Shown here: piece after piece, positions 54,301 to 63,613 of the stretch
Layout: each line of letters opens with the position of its first letter
How positions within the stretch are numbered: the stretch's first letter is position 1
NCBI GenBank assembly: GCA_003576765.1
Contig: QEVP01000001.1
Location: 82,430 to 146,429, forward strand
Length of the DNA stretch: 64,000 bases
Reading direction: 5' to 3'
From: Pseudomonadota bacterium
GTDB taxonomy: Bacteria; Pseudomonadota; Alphaproteobacteria; Rhizobiales; Xanthobacteraceae
Translations under genes and position numbers: made by a program
Notes under the pieces: model-generated
Database searches by the model: none
Seen by the model: only the letters and a program-made list of their open reading frames with translations
Told to the model about the DNA's origin: nothing

Positions 54301-54323
54301 TCGATCAACATTTTGTTGGGCAT
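51303..54323 (-). CDS. rne: Ribonuclease E/G with a large acidic insertion in the S1 region
   Basis: This 1006-residue endoribonuclease is the core of the RNA degradosome. The N-terminus MPNKMLIDATHPEETRVVVVRG and the S1 strand GNIYLAKVTRVEPSLQAAFIEY (about 40-62) are interrupted from about residue 83 to 305 by an Arg/Glu-rich then Asp/His-rich stretch; S1 resumes at RRQYKIQEVIKRRQVMLVQVV. Catalytic Asp residues lie in VSIDVNSGR and LIVIDFIDMDEKRNNRAVE, with the zinc link in CPHCGGSGRIRS. The C-terminal third is disordered, alternating Arg-rich (RRRRRRRRGRGREARD in part) and acidic blocks. MPNKM at 54323 is the conserved start. Confidence 0.93.
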   Translation of the reverse strand: MPNKMLIDATHPEETRVVVVRGNRVEEFDFEAANRKQLRGNIYLAKVTRVEPSLQAAFIEYGGNRHGFLAFSEIHPDYYQIPVADRQALIEAEEQAHREAEEETESRPSRRRSRHRSARRRGHGERVQSQIVEGDNGVAAEAEDHGDNDHDHTVPTDTDGVTGEHDGPETSVAFEPGAEPDDTAVAFGHDRADDHAADDTVASATPAEAPGQVDPAGDVDIAAAEDDSHDAPVPAVAADDHDEESHADDAGHDDGDDNGNGDDARLGDDHDANGDDDDSDDDDDNGHDDHVESVGGDDVLEEVPERAFRPRRQYKIQEVIKRRQVMLVQVVKEERGNKGAALTTYLSLAGRYAVLMPNTARGGGISRKITSSQDRSRLKEVVQDLDVPEGMGVILRTAGAARTKPEIKRDFEYLLRMWETVRDTTLNSQAPTLVYEEGSLIKRSLRDLYNKDIDDIIVAGEAGYREARDFMKMLMPSSVRAVKPYRDAQPLFSRMGVESQLDAMFSPTVQLRSGGYLVINQTEALVSIDVNSGRSTREHHIEDTALKTNLEAAEEVARQLRLRDLAGLIVIDFIDMDEKRNNRAVERKIADCLKQDRARIQIGRISHFGLLEMSRQRIRASMLESSTETCPHCGGSGRIRSVGSVALQLLRGLEEVLMKGATHNLVVRTRTDVALYVLNHKRGHLHDLETAFQVAIAVAADANVSGQQSFVIDRGDQVHTLEAAKALLAARSAPPPAIEEVAEDETFETGHDEAAAGDEAEAPTAADHDDGEDENGDGRRRRRRRRRGRGREARDEHGSDEAEAPSLAPAIDGEQDEHAETEGAGETDAAPAEADGENGERRPRRRGRRGGRRRRGEGGSAAAIADELDLPSEPEVAEAVADLSDSSSDTPPDASAPQDSGSTDDDDDAGHEEPAATEAETAASSEPEGAAKPRRRSTVREKVTFLSQPEQQAAPDASAAPEPAPAAEPTPPAQDSASAETPPSPADDDGTQPRRLGWWARRFGGA

Positions 54324-55037
54324 CAGGAAACTCTTGCTGGCGGCCACCGTGCCGCACGACGCGCGCATGAAGCGCGGCCGGAGAGCGACACGGTCCACCT
54401 GATTCGGGGGGATTGAAAAGGCCGAAGCGCAGTTCGGGGCGTCTGGCCGGCACCCCCGCCGGCCGGATGCGGCACGCCATAAAGGCGCGTCGCCGGGGCT
54501 CGGCATGAAGGGAGGTCGGTGGTGTCAGGCGCATGATGCGTCGGCCCGCGAGAACAATCGGGCGGCTTTGGCCGCCACATAGGATGCTGACAGTGTCGAC
54601 ACGATGCCTTGCGGCGCGCGCCGGCTGTCCTTTCGCGGTCGGTAGCCGCGATCAGCGGCAGCGCAACGTTCTGTCCGGAGAGCGTGATACCCGGGACCGT
54701 TGACCACTCGGGCTTGACCGCTTCTTACGACAGTCGCGCGCTGCGCTGGCTGGGGAGGAAGCGGCAAATACGCAGGTCTCCAGACGACTGGACCCGATTG
54801 ATCGGGCTGGCCTGGAAGCGACCGGCGCTGCACCGGGAGGTTGAACGCGACACAACCGGAAATTTTACCGTCAGCCCTCGTTACATACGAGCAATCGCCG
54901 GCGCTGGCAAGGGCGGCCGCGAGGGCGGGAAAGGCGTCGCCCCGGCGCAACACTGCCGGGCAATTGGCGCGCGGCGGTTAAGGGCCGATTAACCCTGCAA
55001 CCCTATTGCGGTAAGCAGGGGGCCGACAGGCGGGGGT
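54324..55037. promoter_or_regulatory. Divergent intergenic region of rne and amiC
   Basis: These 714 bp contain no supported gene. The region must carry the promoters of both divergent genes. The most AT-rich stretch, AATTTTACCG near 54863, reads TAAAATT on the rne strand and is a possible -10; this would give rne an untranslated leader of about 500 nt. Long rne leaders are used for autoregulation in E. coli; whether that holds here is not shown. Minus-strand frames (for example 54525-54953) show no recognisable protein features. Confidence 0.4.
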
Positions 55038-56339
55038 ATGTTGGCTGGTCGTTTTGGATATGGCGGCAGGCTTGGCGCGGCGCTGATCGGCGCGGCGGTC
55101 GCCATTGGCTGCTCCGTGCAAGGGGCGGCGCAAGGGTCGGCGTACGCGACCGAGGCGCCTGCCGCCGCGGTCGCCGCGGCCTTTCCCGTGGCATCGGAAG
55201 CGCGGCTCGCCGGCGACAACAAGCGGACCCGCTTCATCCTCGATCTCGACCGCAAAATTCCGGTGGCGGCCTTTGCGCTCGCCGATCCCTACCGGGTGGT
55301 GCTCGACGTCCCCCAACTCCGCTTCGATCTCGCCAAGGGCACCGGCGCCGAGGGGCGGGGCCTGATCAAGGCGTTCCGCTACGGCCTGGTGATGGCCGGC
55401 GGCTCGCGCATCGTGTTCGACCTTGCCGCGCCCGCCCGCATCGCCAAGGTCGAGGTGCTGGAGGCGGCCAACGGCCAGCCCGCCCGGCTCGTCCTGGATC
55501 TGGCCGCGGTCGATCGCGCCACCTTCATGCAGGCGCTGGCGGCCGAAGGGGCGTCCAAAGAGGGATCCAAGGCACCGGCTCAGACCGACCGCCACGACGC
55601 TGCCGCCGATGCTGCGGAGGCGGCCGGCGACAGCCGGCCGGTGGTGGTGATCGATCCGGGTCATGGCGGCATCGACAACGGCACCCAGGCCGCGAGCGGC
55701 GAGGCCGAGAAGGACATCGTGCTGGAATTCTCGCTGGCGCTGCGCAAGCGCCTTGAACAGGCCGACAAGTACCGCATCGTCATGACCCGCGGCGACGACA
55801 CGTTCGTGCCGCTCGGCGAGCGGGTGCGCATCGCCCGCCGCCAGCGTGCGGCGCTGTTCGTGTCGATCCACGCCGATTCGCTGCCGCGTCGCGAGGGCGA
55901 CGCCCACGGCGCCACCATCTATACGCTGTCCGAGCGGGCCTCTGACGCCGAAGCGCAGCGGCTTGCCGATTCGGAGAACAAGGCCGACGCCATCGCCGGT
56001 CTCGACCTTGCCGAGGAGCCGACCGAGGTCGCCGACATCCTGATCGACCTCGCCCAGCGCGAGACCAAGACGTTTTCCCACCGCTTTGCCAAGCTTTTGA
56101 TGAGCGAGATGAAGGGTGTCGTCCGCCTGCACAAGAGGCCGCTCAAGTCGGCCGGCTTCAAGGTGCTGAAGGCGCCGGACGTGCCGTCGGTGCTGGTCGA
56201 ACTCGGCTATGTGTCCAACAAGGACGACCTGCAACTGCTCAAGTCCGACGATTGGCGCGCGCGCAGCGTCGGGGCGGTGGCGCAGGCGATCGAAGCCTAT
56301 CTCGGCAAGCGGGTGGTGTCGGCGGGACCGGCACAGTGA
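55038..56339 (+). CDS. amiC: N-acetylmuramoyl-L-alanine amidase (AMIN + Amidase_3)
   Basis: This 433-residue periplasmic enzyme has an N-terminal export signal (LIGAAVAIGCSVQGAAQG), an AMIN domain (about residues 50-155: KRTRFILDLDRKIPVAAFALADPYRVVLDVPQ in parts) that targets peptidoglycan or division sites, and a C-terminal zinc amidase domain. That domain contains VVIDPGHGGIDNGTQ (about 205), GEAEKDIVLEFSLALRKRL (Glu ligand), FVSIHADSL (His ligand) and VLVELGYVSNKDD (catalytic Glu). It splits septal peptidoglycan for daughter-cell separation. It is followed by the PBP1A gene on the same strand. Confidence 0.94.
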   Translation: MLAGRFGYGGRLGAALIGAAVAIGCSVQGAAQGSAYATEAPAAAVAAAFPVASEARLAGDNKRTRFILDLDRKIPVAAFALADPYRVVLDVPQLRFDLAKGTGAEGRGLIKAFRYGLVMAGGSRIVFDLAAPARIAKVEVLEAANGQPARLVLDLAAVDRATFMQALAAEGASKEGSKAPAQTDRHDAAADAAEAAGDSRPVVVIDPGHGGIDNGTQAASGEAEKDIVLEFSLALRKRLEQADKYRIVMTRGDDTFVPLGERVRIARRQRAALFVSIHADSLPRREGDAHGATIYTLSERASDAEAQRLADSENKADAIAGLDLAEEPTEVADILIDLAQRETKTFSHRFAKLLMSEMKGVVRLHKRPLKSAGFKVLKAPDVPSVLVELGYVSNKDDLQLLKSDDWRARSVGAVAQAIEAYLGKRVVSAGPAQ

Positions 56340-56546
56340 TGGCAGCGGGCGATGGTCGGCGGAACACCGGCCAAAGCCCTAGTTTGGCCACAGCGTCGGC
56401 ATTATAGAGGGGCGCTGGAAGACCGGCGGTGAATCGAGGAGCGGCGTTGTGGGTCCCGCGAGGCGGGGATATTGCCGCGGTGGCCTCAGTCCCTTTTTCC
56501 GAATGAAGGCGCCGGCCCGCCGGCGACGACCAGGGCGAACGCGACG

Positions 56547-59021
56547 ATGCGGTTTCTGCTGCGCTTCATGGGCTTTGTATTTGCCGCGGGAACCATCGTG
56601 TTCCTGGTTGGCGTCGCGGCCGCGGCCGGACTGATCTGGCACTTCTCAAAGGACCTGCCGGACTACTCGCAACTCCAGAACTACGAGCCGCCGGTGATGA
56701 CCCGTGTGCATGCCGGCGACGGCTCGCTGCTCGCCGAATACTCGCGCGAGCGGCGGCTCTACCTGCCGATCCAGGCGGTGCCCAAGCACGTCATCAATGC
56801 CTTCCTCGCCGCCGAGGACAAGAACTTCTACGAACACGGCGGGCTCGACTTTCAGGGCCTCGCCCGCGCCGCGCTGCTCTATGTGCAGAACTACGGCTCC
56901 AACCGCCGCCCGCAGGGCGCCTCCACCATCACCCAGCAGGTGGCGAAGAACTTCCTCCTGACCAACGAGGTGTCGTTCACACGCAAGATCAAGGAAGCGC
57001 TGCTGGCGATGCGCATCGAGCGCGCCTATTCCAAGGACAAGATCCTGGAGTTGTATCTCAACGAGATCTATCTCGGCCTTGGCGCCTATGGCGTGGCGGC
57101 CGCCTCGCTGGTCTACTTCGACAAGTCGGTGAACGAGCTGTCGACTGCCGAGGCCGCCTATCTCGCGGCGCTGCCGAAGGCGCCGGCGGCGCTGCATCCC
57201 GTGCGCAACCACGAGCGCGCCATCGAACGCCGCAACTACGTTATCGATCGCCTTCTGGAGAACGGTTGGATCAAGCAGGCCGAGGCCGACGCCGCGCGCA
57301 AGGATCCGCTTGCCGTCACCAGCCGCTCCAGCGGCCATACCTTTGCCGGCGAGTATTTCGCCGAGGAGGTGCGCCGCGAGGTGTTCGAGCGCTACGGCGA
57401 GAAGAAGCTCTACGAGGGCGGCCTGTCGGTGCGCACCTCGCTCGATCCCAAATTGCAGGTGGTGGCGCGGCAGGCGTTCGTGCAGGGGCTGGTGAAGTAC
57501 GACGAGGCCCAGGGCTGGCGCGGCGAGCTGGAAAAGCTCGACGTCACGGGCGACTGGGGCGCCAAGCTCGCCGAAATCAAGTCGCTGTCGGATATCTCGC
57601 CGTGGCGGCTCGCGGTGGTGCTCGAAGTCGACGACAAGGCGGCGAAGATCGGCTTCCAGCCCCGGCGTGAACTGGGCGGTGCGCTGGCCAAGGCGCGCGA
57701 GACCGGCACCATTCCGCTTGAGGGCGTGAAATGGGCCAAGGCGGCGTCCGGCCCGCGCCGCGGCAAGGCACCGACCGCGGTGACGCAGGTGCTCAACCGC
57801 GGCGACGTGATTTATGCCGATCCCCTGATCGGCAAGGACGGCAAGCCGGAGGAGGGCCAGTATCGCCTGCGGCAGTTGCCGGAGGTCTCGGGCGCGATGG
57901 TGGCGATGGACCCCTCGACCGGCCGCGTGCTGGCCATGGTCGGCGGCTTCTCGTTCGACCAGAGCCAGTTCAACCGTGCCACGCAGGCCTATCGGCAGCC
58001 CGGCTCGTCGTTCAAGCCGTTCGTCTATTCGACCGCGCTCGACAACGGTTATACGCCCTCGACCGTGGTGATCGACGCGCCGATCGAGATCGATCAGGGC
58101 TCGGGCGTCGGCGTGTGGCGGCCTGACAACTACTCCAGCGGCAAGTATCTCGGGCCGACCACTCTGCGCAACGCGCTGCAGCGTTCGCTCAATACCGTGA
58201 CGGTGCGGCTCGCGCAGGACGTCGGCATGCCGATGATCGGCGAATACGCCAAACGGTTCGGCGTCTACGATTCGCTGCCGAACTATCTTTCCTACGCGCT
58301 CGGCGCCGGCGAGACCACGGTGCTGCGCATGGTGACCGCCTATTCGATGTTCGCCAACGGCGGCCGCCGCGTCACGCCCACCCTGATCGACCGCATCCAG
58401 GACCGCTACGGCCACACCATCTACCGCCACGACCAGCGCGAATGCCGCGGCTGCGACGCCCCCGAGGGCTGGAAGGACCAGCCCGAGCCGACGCTGGTCG
58501 ATCGCCGCGAGCAGGTGCTCGATCCGATGACCACCTACCAGATCACCTCGATGATGGAAGGCGTGGTCCAGCGCGGCACCGCCACCGTCGTCAAGGAGGT
58601 CGGCAAGCCGATCGCCGGCAAGACCGGCACCACCAACGACCAGAAGGACGCGTGGTTCGTCGGCTTCTCGCCGGACATCGCGATCGGCGTCTATATCGGC
58701 TACGACAAGCCGCGCAATCTCGGCCGCTCGATGACCGGCGGCGTGCTTGCCGCGCCGATCGCCAAGGACTTCCTCAAGGTGGCGCTGGCCGACAAGCCGT
58801 CGGCGCCGTTCCGTGTGCCGCCCGGCATCAAGCTGATCCGCGTCGACGCCAAGACCGGCATGCGCGTCAGTCCGGGCTCGTCCGGCGGCACCATCCTCGA
58901 GGCGTTCAAGCCCGGCACCGCGCCGCCCGACAACTACTCGATCATCGGTGTCGCCGACGGCTATGCCACGCCCGATGCCGACCGCGCCATCATCCGCTCC
59001 GGCACCGGCGGGCTGTATTGA
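56547..59021 (+). CDS. mrcA: Penicillin-binding protein 1A (transglycosylase/transpeptidase)
   Basis: This 824-residue bifunctional murein synthase is anchored by one N-terminal helix (GFVFAAGTIVFLVGVAAAAGLIW). The GT51 domain contains AAEDKNFYEHGGLDF (catalytic Glu, about residue 90) and RPQGASTITQQVAKNFLL. An OB-like insertion follows. The transpeptidase has SxxK in PGSSFKPFVY (about 487), SxN in RSLNTVTVRLA and KTGTT (about 691). The ATG at 56547 (MRFLLRF) is the natural start; the frame is open upstream. amiC lies just before it, so both act in wall growth and division. Confidence 0.95.
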   Translation: MRFLLRFMGFVFAAGTIVFLVGVAAAAGLIWHFSKDLPDYSQLQNYEPPVMTRVHAGDGSLLAEYSRERRLYLPIQAVPKHVINAFLAAEDKNFYEHGGLDFQGLARAALLYVQNYGSNRRPQGASTITQQVAKNFLLTNEVSFTRKIKEALLAMRIERAYSKDKILELYLNEIYLGLGAYGVAAASLVYFDKSVNELSTAEAAYLAALPKAPAALHPVRNHERAIERRNYVIDRLLENGWIKQAEADAARKDPLAVTSRSSGHTFAGEYFAEEVRREVFERYGEKKLYEGGLSVRTSLDPKLQVVARQAFVQGLVKYDEAQGWRGELEKLDVTGDWGAKLAEIKSLSDISPWRLAVVLEVDDKAAKIGFQPRRELGGALAKARETGTIPLEGVKWAKAASGPRRGKAPTAVTQVLNRGDVIYADPLIGKDGKPEEGQYRLRQLPEVSGAMVAMDPSTGRVLAMVGGFSFDQSQFNRATQAYRQPGSSFKPFVYSTALDNGYTPSTVVIDAPIEIDQGSGVGVWRPDNYSSGKYLGPTTLRNALQRSLNTVTVRLAQDVGMPMIGEYAKRFGVYDSLPNYLSYALGAGETTVLRMVTAYSMFANGGRRVTPTLIDRIQDRYGHTIYRHDQRECRGCDAPEGWKDQPEPTLVDRREQVLDPMTTYQITSMMEGVVQRGTATVVKEVGKPIAGKTGTTNDQKDAWFVGFSPDIAIGVYIGYDKPRNLGRSMTGGVLAAPIAKDFLKVALADKPSAPFRVPPGIKLIRVDAKTGMRVSPGSSGGTILEAFKPGTAPPDNYSIIGVADGYATPDADRAIIRSGTGGLY

Positions 59022-59073
59022 TACGATTGCCTCCGGTGCGCGTTGCGGCTACATGAGCCGCGCGCTTTCTGTC

Positions 59074-59149
59074 ATGCCCGCGCCTGTCGCGGGCATCCCG
59101 ATAAGGGACGCAGGACCCGTTTTATCGAGATAGCCGGGACAAGCCCGGC
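59074..59149. repeat. Extragenic palindromic repeat upstream of prfB
   Basis: ATGCCCGCG/CGCGGGCAT (59074-59096) and GCCGGG/CCCGGC around ACAAG (59133-59149) form two hairpins in the mrcA-prfB gap. The second has the same CGGG-aCAAG-CCCG design as the hairpin at 4986-5008, so they belong to one dispersed family. Confidence 0.65.
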
Positions 59150-59189
59150 CATGACGCTGAGAACAGCCAATCACGCTTGTGAAAGAGCC

Positions 59190-60321
<1,132 letters not shown>

Positions 60322-60449
60322 GGCGCGACCGTTGCGGCCGGCATCGCTGCGATGCCGGGAAACGGGTGGCGGCCTCGCGCCACCCCGGCTATGGCAGGGG
60401 ACCGTCTGCGCGACCTGCCGCGGCGGTGCCGTGAGGAGCGCCGCGACCC

Positions 60450-61370
60450 ATGCCAGCATCCGACCTTCGCATCACGCCCGGTGACTGGCTGCGGCTTGTC
60501 GTGCTGTCGGTCATGTGGGGCGGCTCGTTCTTCTTTGTCGGCGTCGCGGTGAGGGAAGTGCCACCGATGACCATCGTGCTCGTGCGCACCGCGCTCGCCG
60601 CGCTGCTGCTGGCGCCGTTGTTATGGGTCTACCGGATCGATGCCCCCCGAACGCTGGCAGGCTGGTGGCCGTTCGCGGTGATGGCGCTGCTTGGCATCGT
60701 GATCCCGTTCACGCTGACGGCGATGGGGCAGACCTACATCCCGAGCGGGATCGCCTCCGTCGTCAATGCGATGACCCCGGTATTCACGGTGCTGGTGCTC
60801 GCCGCGTTCGGCGATGAACGGCTGCTGCCGCGCCGTGCCGTCGGAGTTCTGCTCGGCTTTGCCGGCGTGCTGATTTTGCAGGGAGTCGAGATGGATTTCG
60901 GCTCGGTGCAGAGCCTCGGCATCCTGCTGTGCCTGGCTGCGACGGTCTCGTATGGATTTTCCGCTCTGTGGGCCAAGCGGGCGCTCACGGGCGTGCCGCC
61001 GATTGCCGCGGCGACCTTTCAGTTTGTCTGCGCGAGCGTGATGATGCTGGTCATGTCGGCGATCTTCGACCGCCCGTGGCAACTGCCGATGCCGAGCGCC
61101 GCGACCTGGCTGGCGCTGATCGGGCTTGCTGCGATTTCCACCGCGCTCGGCTTCATCCTGTTCTTCCAGATCATCCGCGGTTCGGGCGCCGGCAACGTCA
61201 TGCTGGTGACGCTGCTGGTGCCGGTGACCGCGATTCTGCTGGGCGCTGCTGTACTCGGCGAGACGGTGACGACACGCGAGATCGTCGGCGCGCTGGTGAT
61301 CGCCAGCGCGCTAGTGATCATGGACGGGCGGATTCTGACGCGCCTCGCCATGCGTCGCGCCAGCGCGTGA
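60450..61370 (+). CDS. EamA/DMT superfamily transporter
   Basis: This 306-residue protein has ten predicted membrane helices. The opening WLRLVVLSVMWGGSFFFVGVAVREVPPMTIVLVRTALAALLL (in pieces) and the second-half FILFFQIIRGSGAGNVMLVTLLVPVTAILLGAAVLGE are typical of drug/metabolite transporters with two EamA repeats. The substrate is unknown. The last 53 bp overlap the 3' end of the convergent carbamoyltransferase gene. Confidence 0.9.
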   Translation: MPASDLRITPGDWLRLVVLSVMWGGSFFFVGVAVREVPPMTIVLVRTALAALLLAPLLWVYRIDAPRTLAGWWPFAVMALLGIVIPFTLTAMGQTYIPSGIASVVNAMTPVFTVLVLAAFGDERLLPRRAVGVLLGFAGVLILQGVEMDFGSVQSLGILLCLAATVSYGFSALWAKRALTGVPPIAAATFQFVCASVMMLVMSAIFDRPWQLPMPSAATWLALIGLAAISTALGFILFFQIIRGSGAGNVMLVTLLVPVTAILLGAAVLGETVTTREIVGALVIASALVIMDGRILTRLAMRRASA

Positions 61371-63519
61371 ACCGGCCGCTGTCGCGGCTGCCGCCATGGC
61401 GGGCGGCGAATGCCTCGCCGTTCGCCGCGACCATGATCACCGCGTCGAGCCCCTTGGAGCGCTTCAGCGTCTCGACCGCCTGCTGCGGCGTTTGCGCGAT
61501 GGGGCCGGCGACGTTGAACGAGGTGTTGACCGACATCTCGACACCGACGCGGTGCCCCATCGCCTTGAGATAGGCGTAGGTGAGGGGATCGTCGGCCTCG
61601 CGAACGATCTGGATGCGGCCGGTGCCGTCGGCGTGGATCACGGCCGGGATTTTTTCGGCCGCGCCCGGCCGGGCACGAGCAGTCAGCACCATGTAGTTGT
61701 AAGCGTTGTAGCCGGCGTCGGACGCGCCGTCCTCCAGTTCGAAATAGCTCTGCGCGGCTTCGAGCGTCGCCATCGGCGCTAGGGGCCGGATCGCCTCGCG
61801 ATACTTGACGCGGGCATTCAAGTGCTCGCGCGCCCCCGCGTCGCACGGGTTGGCGAAAATCGAGCGGTGGCCAAGCGCGCGCGGGCCGGTCTCCGCCGCA
61901 CCCTGATAGAGAGCGATGATGCCGCCGTCGGCCACGCAGGACGCCATCAGGTCGGCGATGGCCGCGCGGCCCTCGGGCGTTGCGACGCTGCCGATGTGCT
62001 CGCTGGCGATGTCGTTGTCGGCAAGCGCGGCCGCGATGCCGGCCGCCTCCGGCGCCGTGCCGCAGTAGAACGCGTGGCTGAGCGGTGCGCCGCGCGGCGC
62101 GCCGGCGAGATGCGCGAGCCGCCACGCGGCCCCGATCGGCGTGCCGGCGTCGCCCGGCATCGGCGGCACCCACAGGTGCAGGCGGCTGTCGCGGCGCAGC
62201 ACGGTTTTGAACCAGCGCGCGTCGAAATGTTCGAGCAAGCGCATGTTGGCGAGCGCGTTGAGCGCGACGCCGCCCGACAGCACCAGCCGATCAGTGTCGG
62301 TCGTCCGCAGCAGGTGGTCGATGACGTGGATCAGCGCGTCCTCGAACACCATTTGCGTCGCCGCCGCCTTGTCGAGACGCTCCTGCGTATCGGGACGATG
62401 GTGGATGTCCTCGACGCGCAGCACGGCGTCGGGATTCCACAATTGGTCGCGCGCGAGCGGCGGGCCGAGAATGTCCGCCAGCGACGGATGATAAGGGTTG
62501 TCGAACGGATCGCTCGCCCAGTTGGCCATGGCGCGGTTGAGCCGCACCTCGCCGTTGTCGCCGAGGTGCAGGACGTCTTTGAGCCGCGCGTAATAGGGGT
62601 TGGTGGCGCGGTTCATGTCGCCCCAGGCGGCGGCGCCCATGTAGCGGCCCTCGCTGGACAGCCATGTCCAGCCGCCTTGCGTCGAGGAGATCACGCTGTA
62701 GAAGGCGCCGAGCGAGTCGAACACGCTGTCGTTCGAAAACATGCGGCGCATGCCGTCGCCGTCGGCGACGTAGAGCGACACCGAGCCATTGTCGCCGGTG
62801 CCGTCGAGCACCGCGACCGCGACCCGCCGGCCGTCGGCGGCGAACGGCGAGGCGGCGTAGGAGAACCAGGCGTGATTGTCGTGGTGCGGCACGCAGATCA
62901 GCGGTACCGGCGCTTTCAGCCCGAACTGCCGCGCCAGCAGTTTTGGCGTGCGCGTCATCTGCTCCATGCGCCGGGCATCGACGCCGACAGCGTTGGAGAC
63001 ACGCAGCAGCCGCAGGCTCGCCGGCGCTTCTTCCAGCGCGGTGCGGATCATCGTGCCGAACAGCGCCGGATAGTCCCAGGTGACAGTGAAGGCGGCGATG
63101 TCCGCGATGCTCTTGCCCATTCCATGCAGCGCAGCCGCCATGGCATCGAGCGACTGCCGCGGATACTCGGTGGTGTGCTTGGTGCCGGAAAACCGCTCCT
63201 CCTCGTTGTTGAGGAGCAGGCGAGGGCCGTGCGCGGCCGTGACCTCGATCAGCGCCACGCCGGAATTGTGCGTGCCCGACGGCGACAGCCCGGCAATGTA
63301 CACCGTCTCGCCGCGCGCCAGCCGCTCGCGGATCGCCGCGCATCGCTCGTCGGCAAAGCGGCTGCCGAGGCGGTGAAAGCCGCGCAGCCGCAGCGCCTGC
63401 CCGGCGAGCGCACGTGTGACGGCGCCACCGCCGCGTCCGAGGCGAGGGTGACGGGGGCCGATGCGGCGGGGGGGAGCGCTCACGTCCATGGTCCGGTTGA
63501 TGATCGCTGCATCAACCAC
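61318..63519 (-). CDS. Carbamoyltransferase, NodU/CmcH family
   Basis: This protein of up to 733 residues resembles O-carbamoyltransferases that move the carbamoyl group of carbamoyl phosphate, via carbamoyl-AMP, to a hydroxyl acceptor. The N-terminal Kae1-like domain shows LSPSGTHNSGVALIE, NNEEERFSGTKHTTEYP, VPHHDNHAWFSYAAS (metal His), LDGTGDNGS and VLSGGVALNALANMRL. The C-terminal YrdC-like domain shows GPRALGHRSIFANP and NTSFNVAGPIAQTPQQAVETL. A basic extension of about 70 residues precedes the domain; a start at 63489 is possible. No nod or antibiotic genes are nearby, so the acceptor is unknown. Confidence 0.88.
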   Translation of the reverse strand: MVDAAIINRTMDVSAPPRRIGPRHPRLGRGGGAVTRALAGQALRLRGFHRLGSRFADERCAAIRERLARGETVYIAGLSPSGTHNSGVALIEVTAAHGPRLLLNNEEERFSGTKHTTEYPRQSLDAMAAALHGMGKSIADIAAFTVTWDYPALFGTMIRTALEEAPASLRLLRVSNAVGVDARRMEQMTRTPKLLARQFGLKAPVPLICVPHHDNHAWFSYAASPFAADGRRVAVAVLDGTGDNGSVSLYVADGDGMRRMFSNDSVFDSLGAFYSVISSTQGGWTWLSSEGRYMGAAAWGDMNRATNPYYARLKDVLHLGDNGEVRLNRAMANWASDPFDNPYHPSLADILGPPLARDQLWNPDAVLRVEDIHHRPDTQERLDKAAATQMVFEDALIHVIDHLLRTTDTDRLVLSGGVALNALANMRLLEHFDARWFKTVLRRDSRLHLWVPPMPGDAGTPIGAAWRLAHLAGAPRGAPLSHAFYCGTAPEAAGIAAALADNDIASEHIGSVATPEGRAAIADLMASCVADGGIIALYQGAAETGPRALGHRSIFANPCDAGAREHLNARVKYREAIRPLAPMATLEAAQSYFELEDGASDAGYNAYNYMVLTARARPGAAEKIPAVIHADGTGRIQIVREADDPLTYAYLKAMGHRVGVEMSVNTSFNVAGPIAQTPQQAVETLKRSKGLDAVIMVAANGEAFAARHGGSRDSGRFTRWRDAWRGASESARP

Positions 63520-63551
63520 AATCGGCGTGGCGCAACAATGGCTGTATGGAG

Positions 63552-63602
63552 AGCGTTTTGAAGCGAAGTGGGAACCGGTTCGCGTTAAGAAAACGCGTCA
63601 AA
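63552..63602. repeat. Dispersed 51-bp intergenic repeat, copy 2
   Basis: This block is 49 of 51 bases identical to 15766-15816, with the same inverted ends GCGTTTT/AAAACGC. It lies between the carbamoyltransferase start and the M23 peptidase stop, both on the minus strand. Confidence 0.8.
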
Positions 63603-63613
63603 ACGGAAAAACT

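Noticed and set aside
51870..54416. Plus-strand frame of about 848 codons antisense to rne, Val/Ile-rich
   Set aside because: The hydrophobic runs come from reading the Asp/His-coding repeats backwards. It has no ribosome site and no protein family, and the opposite strand encodes clear RNase E motifs.
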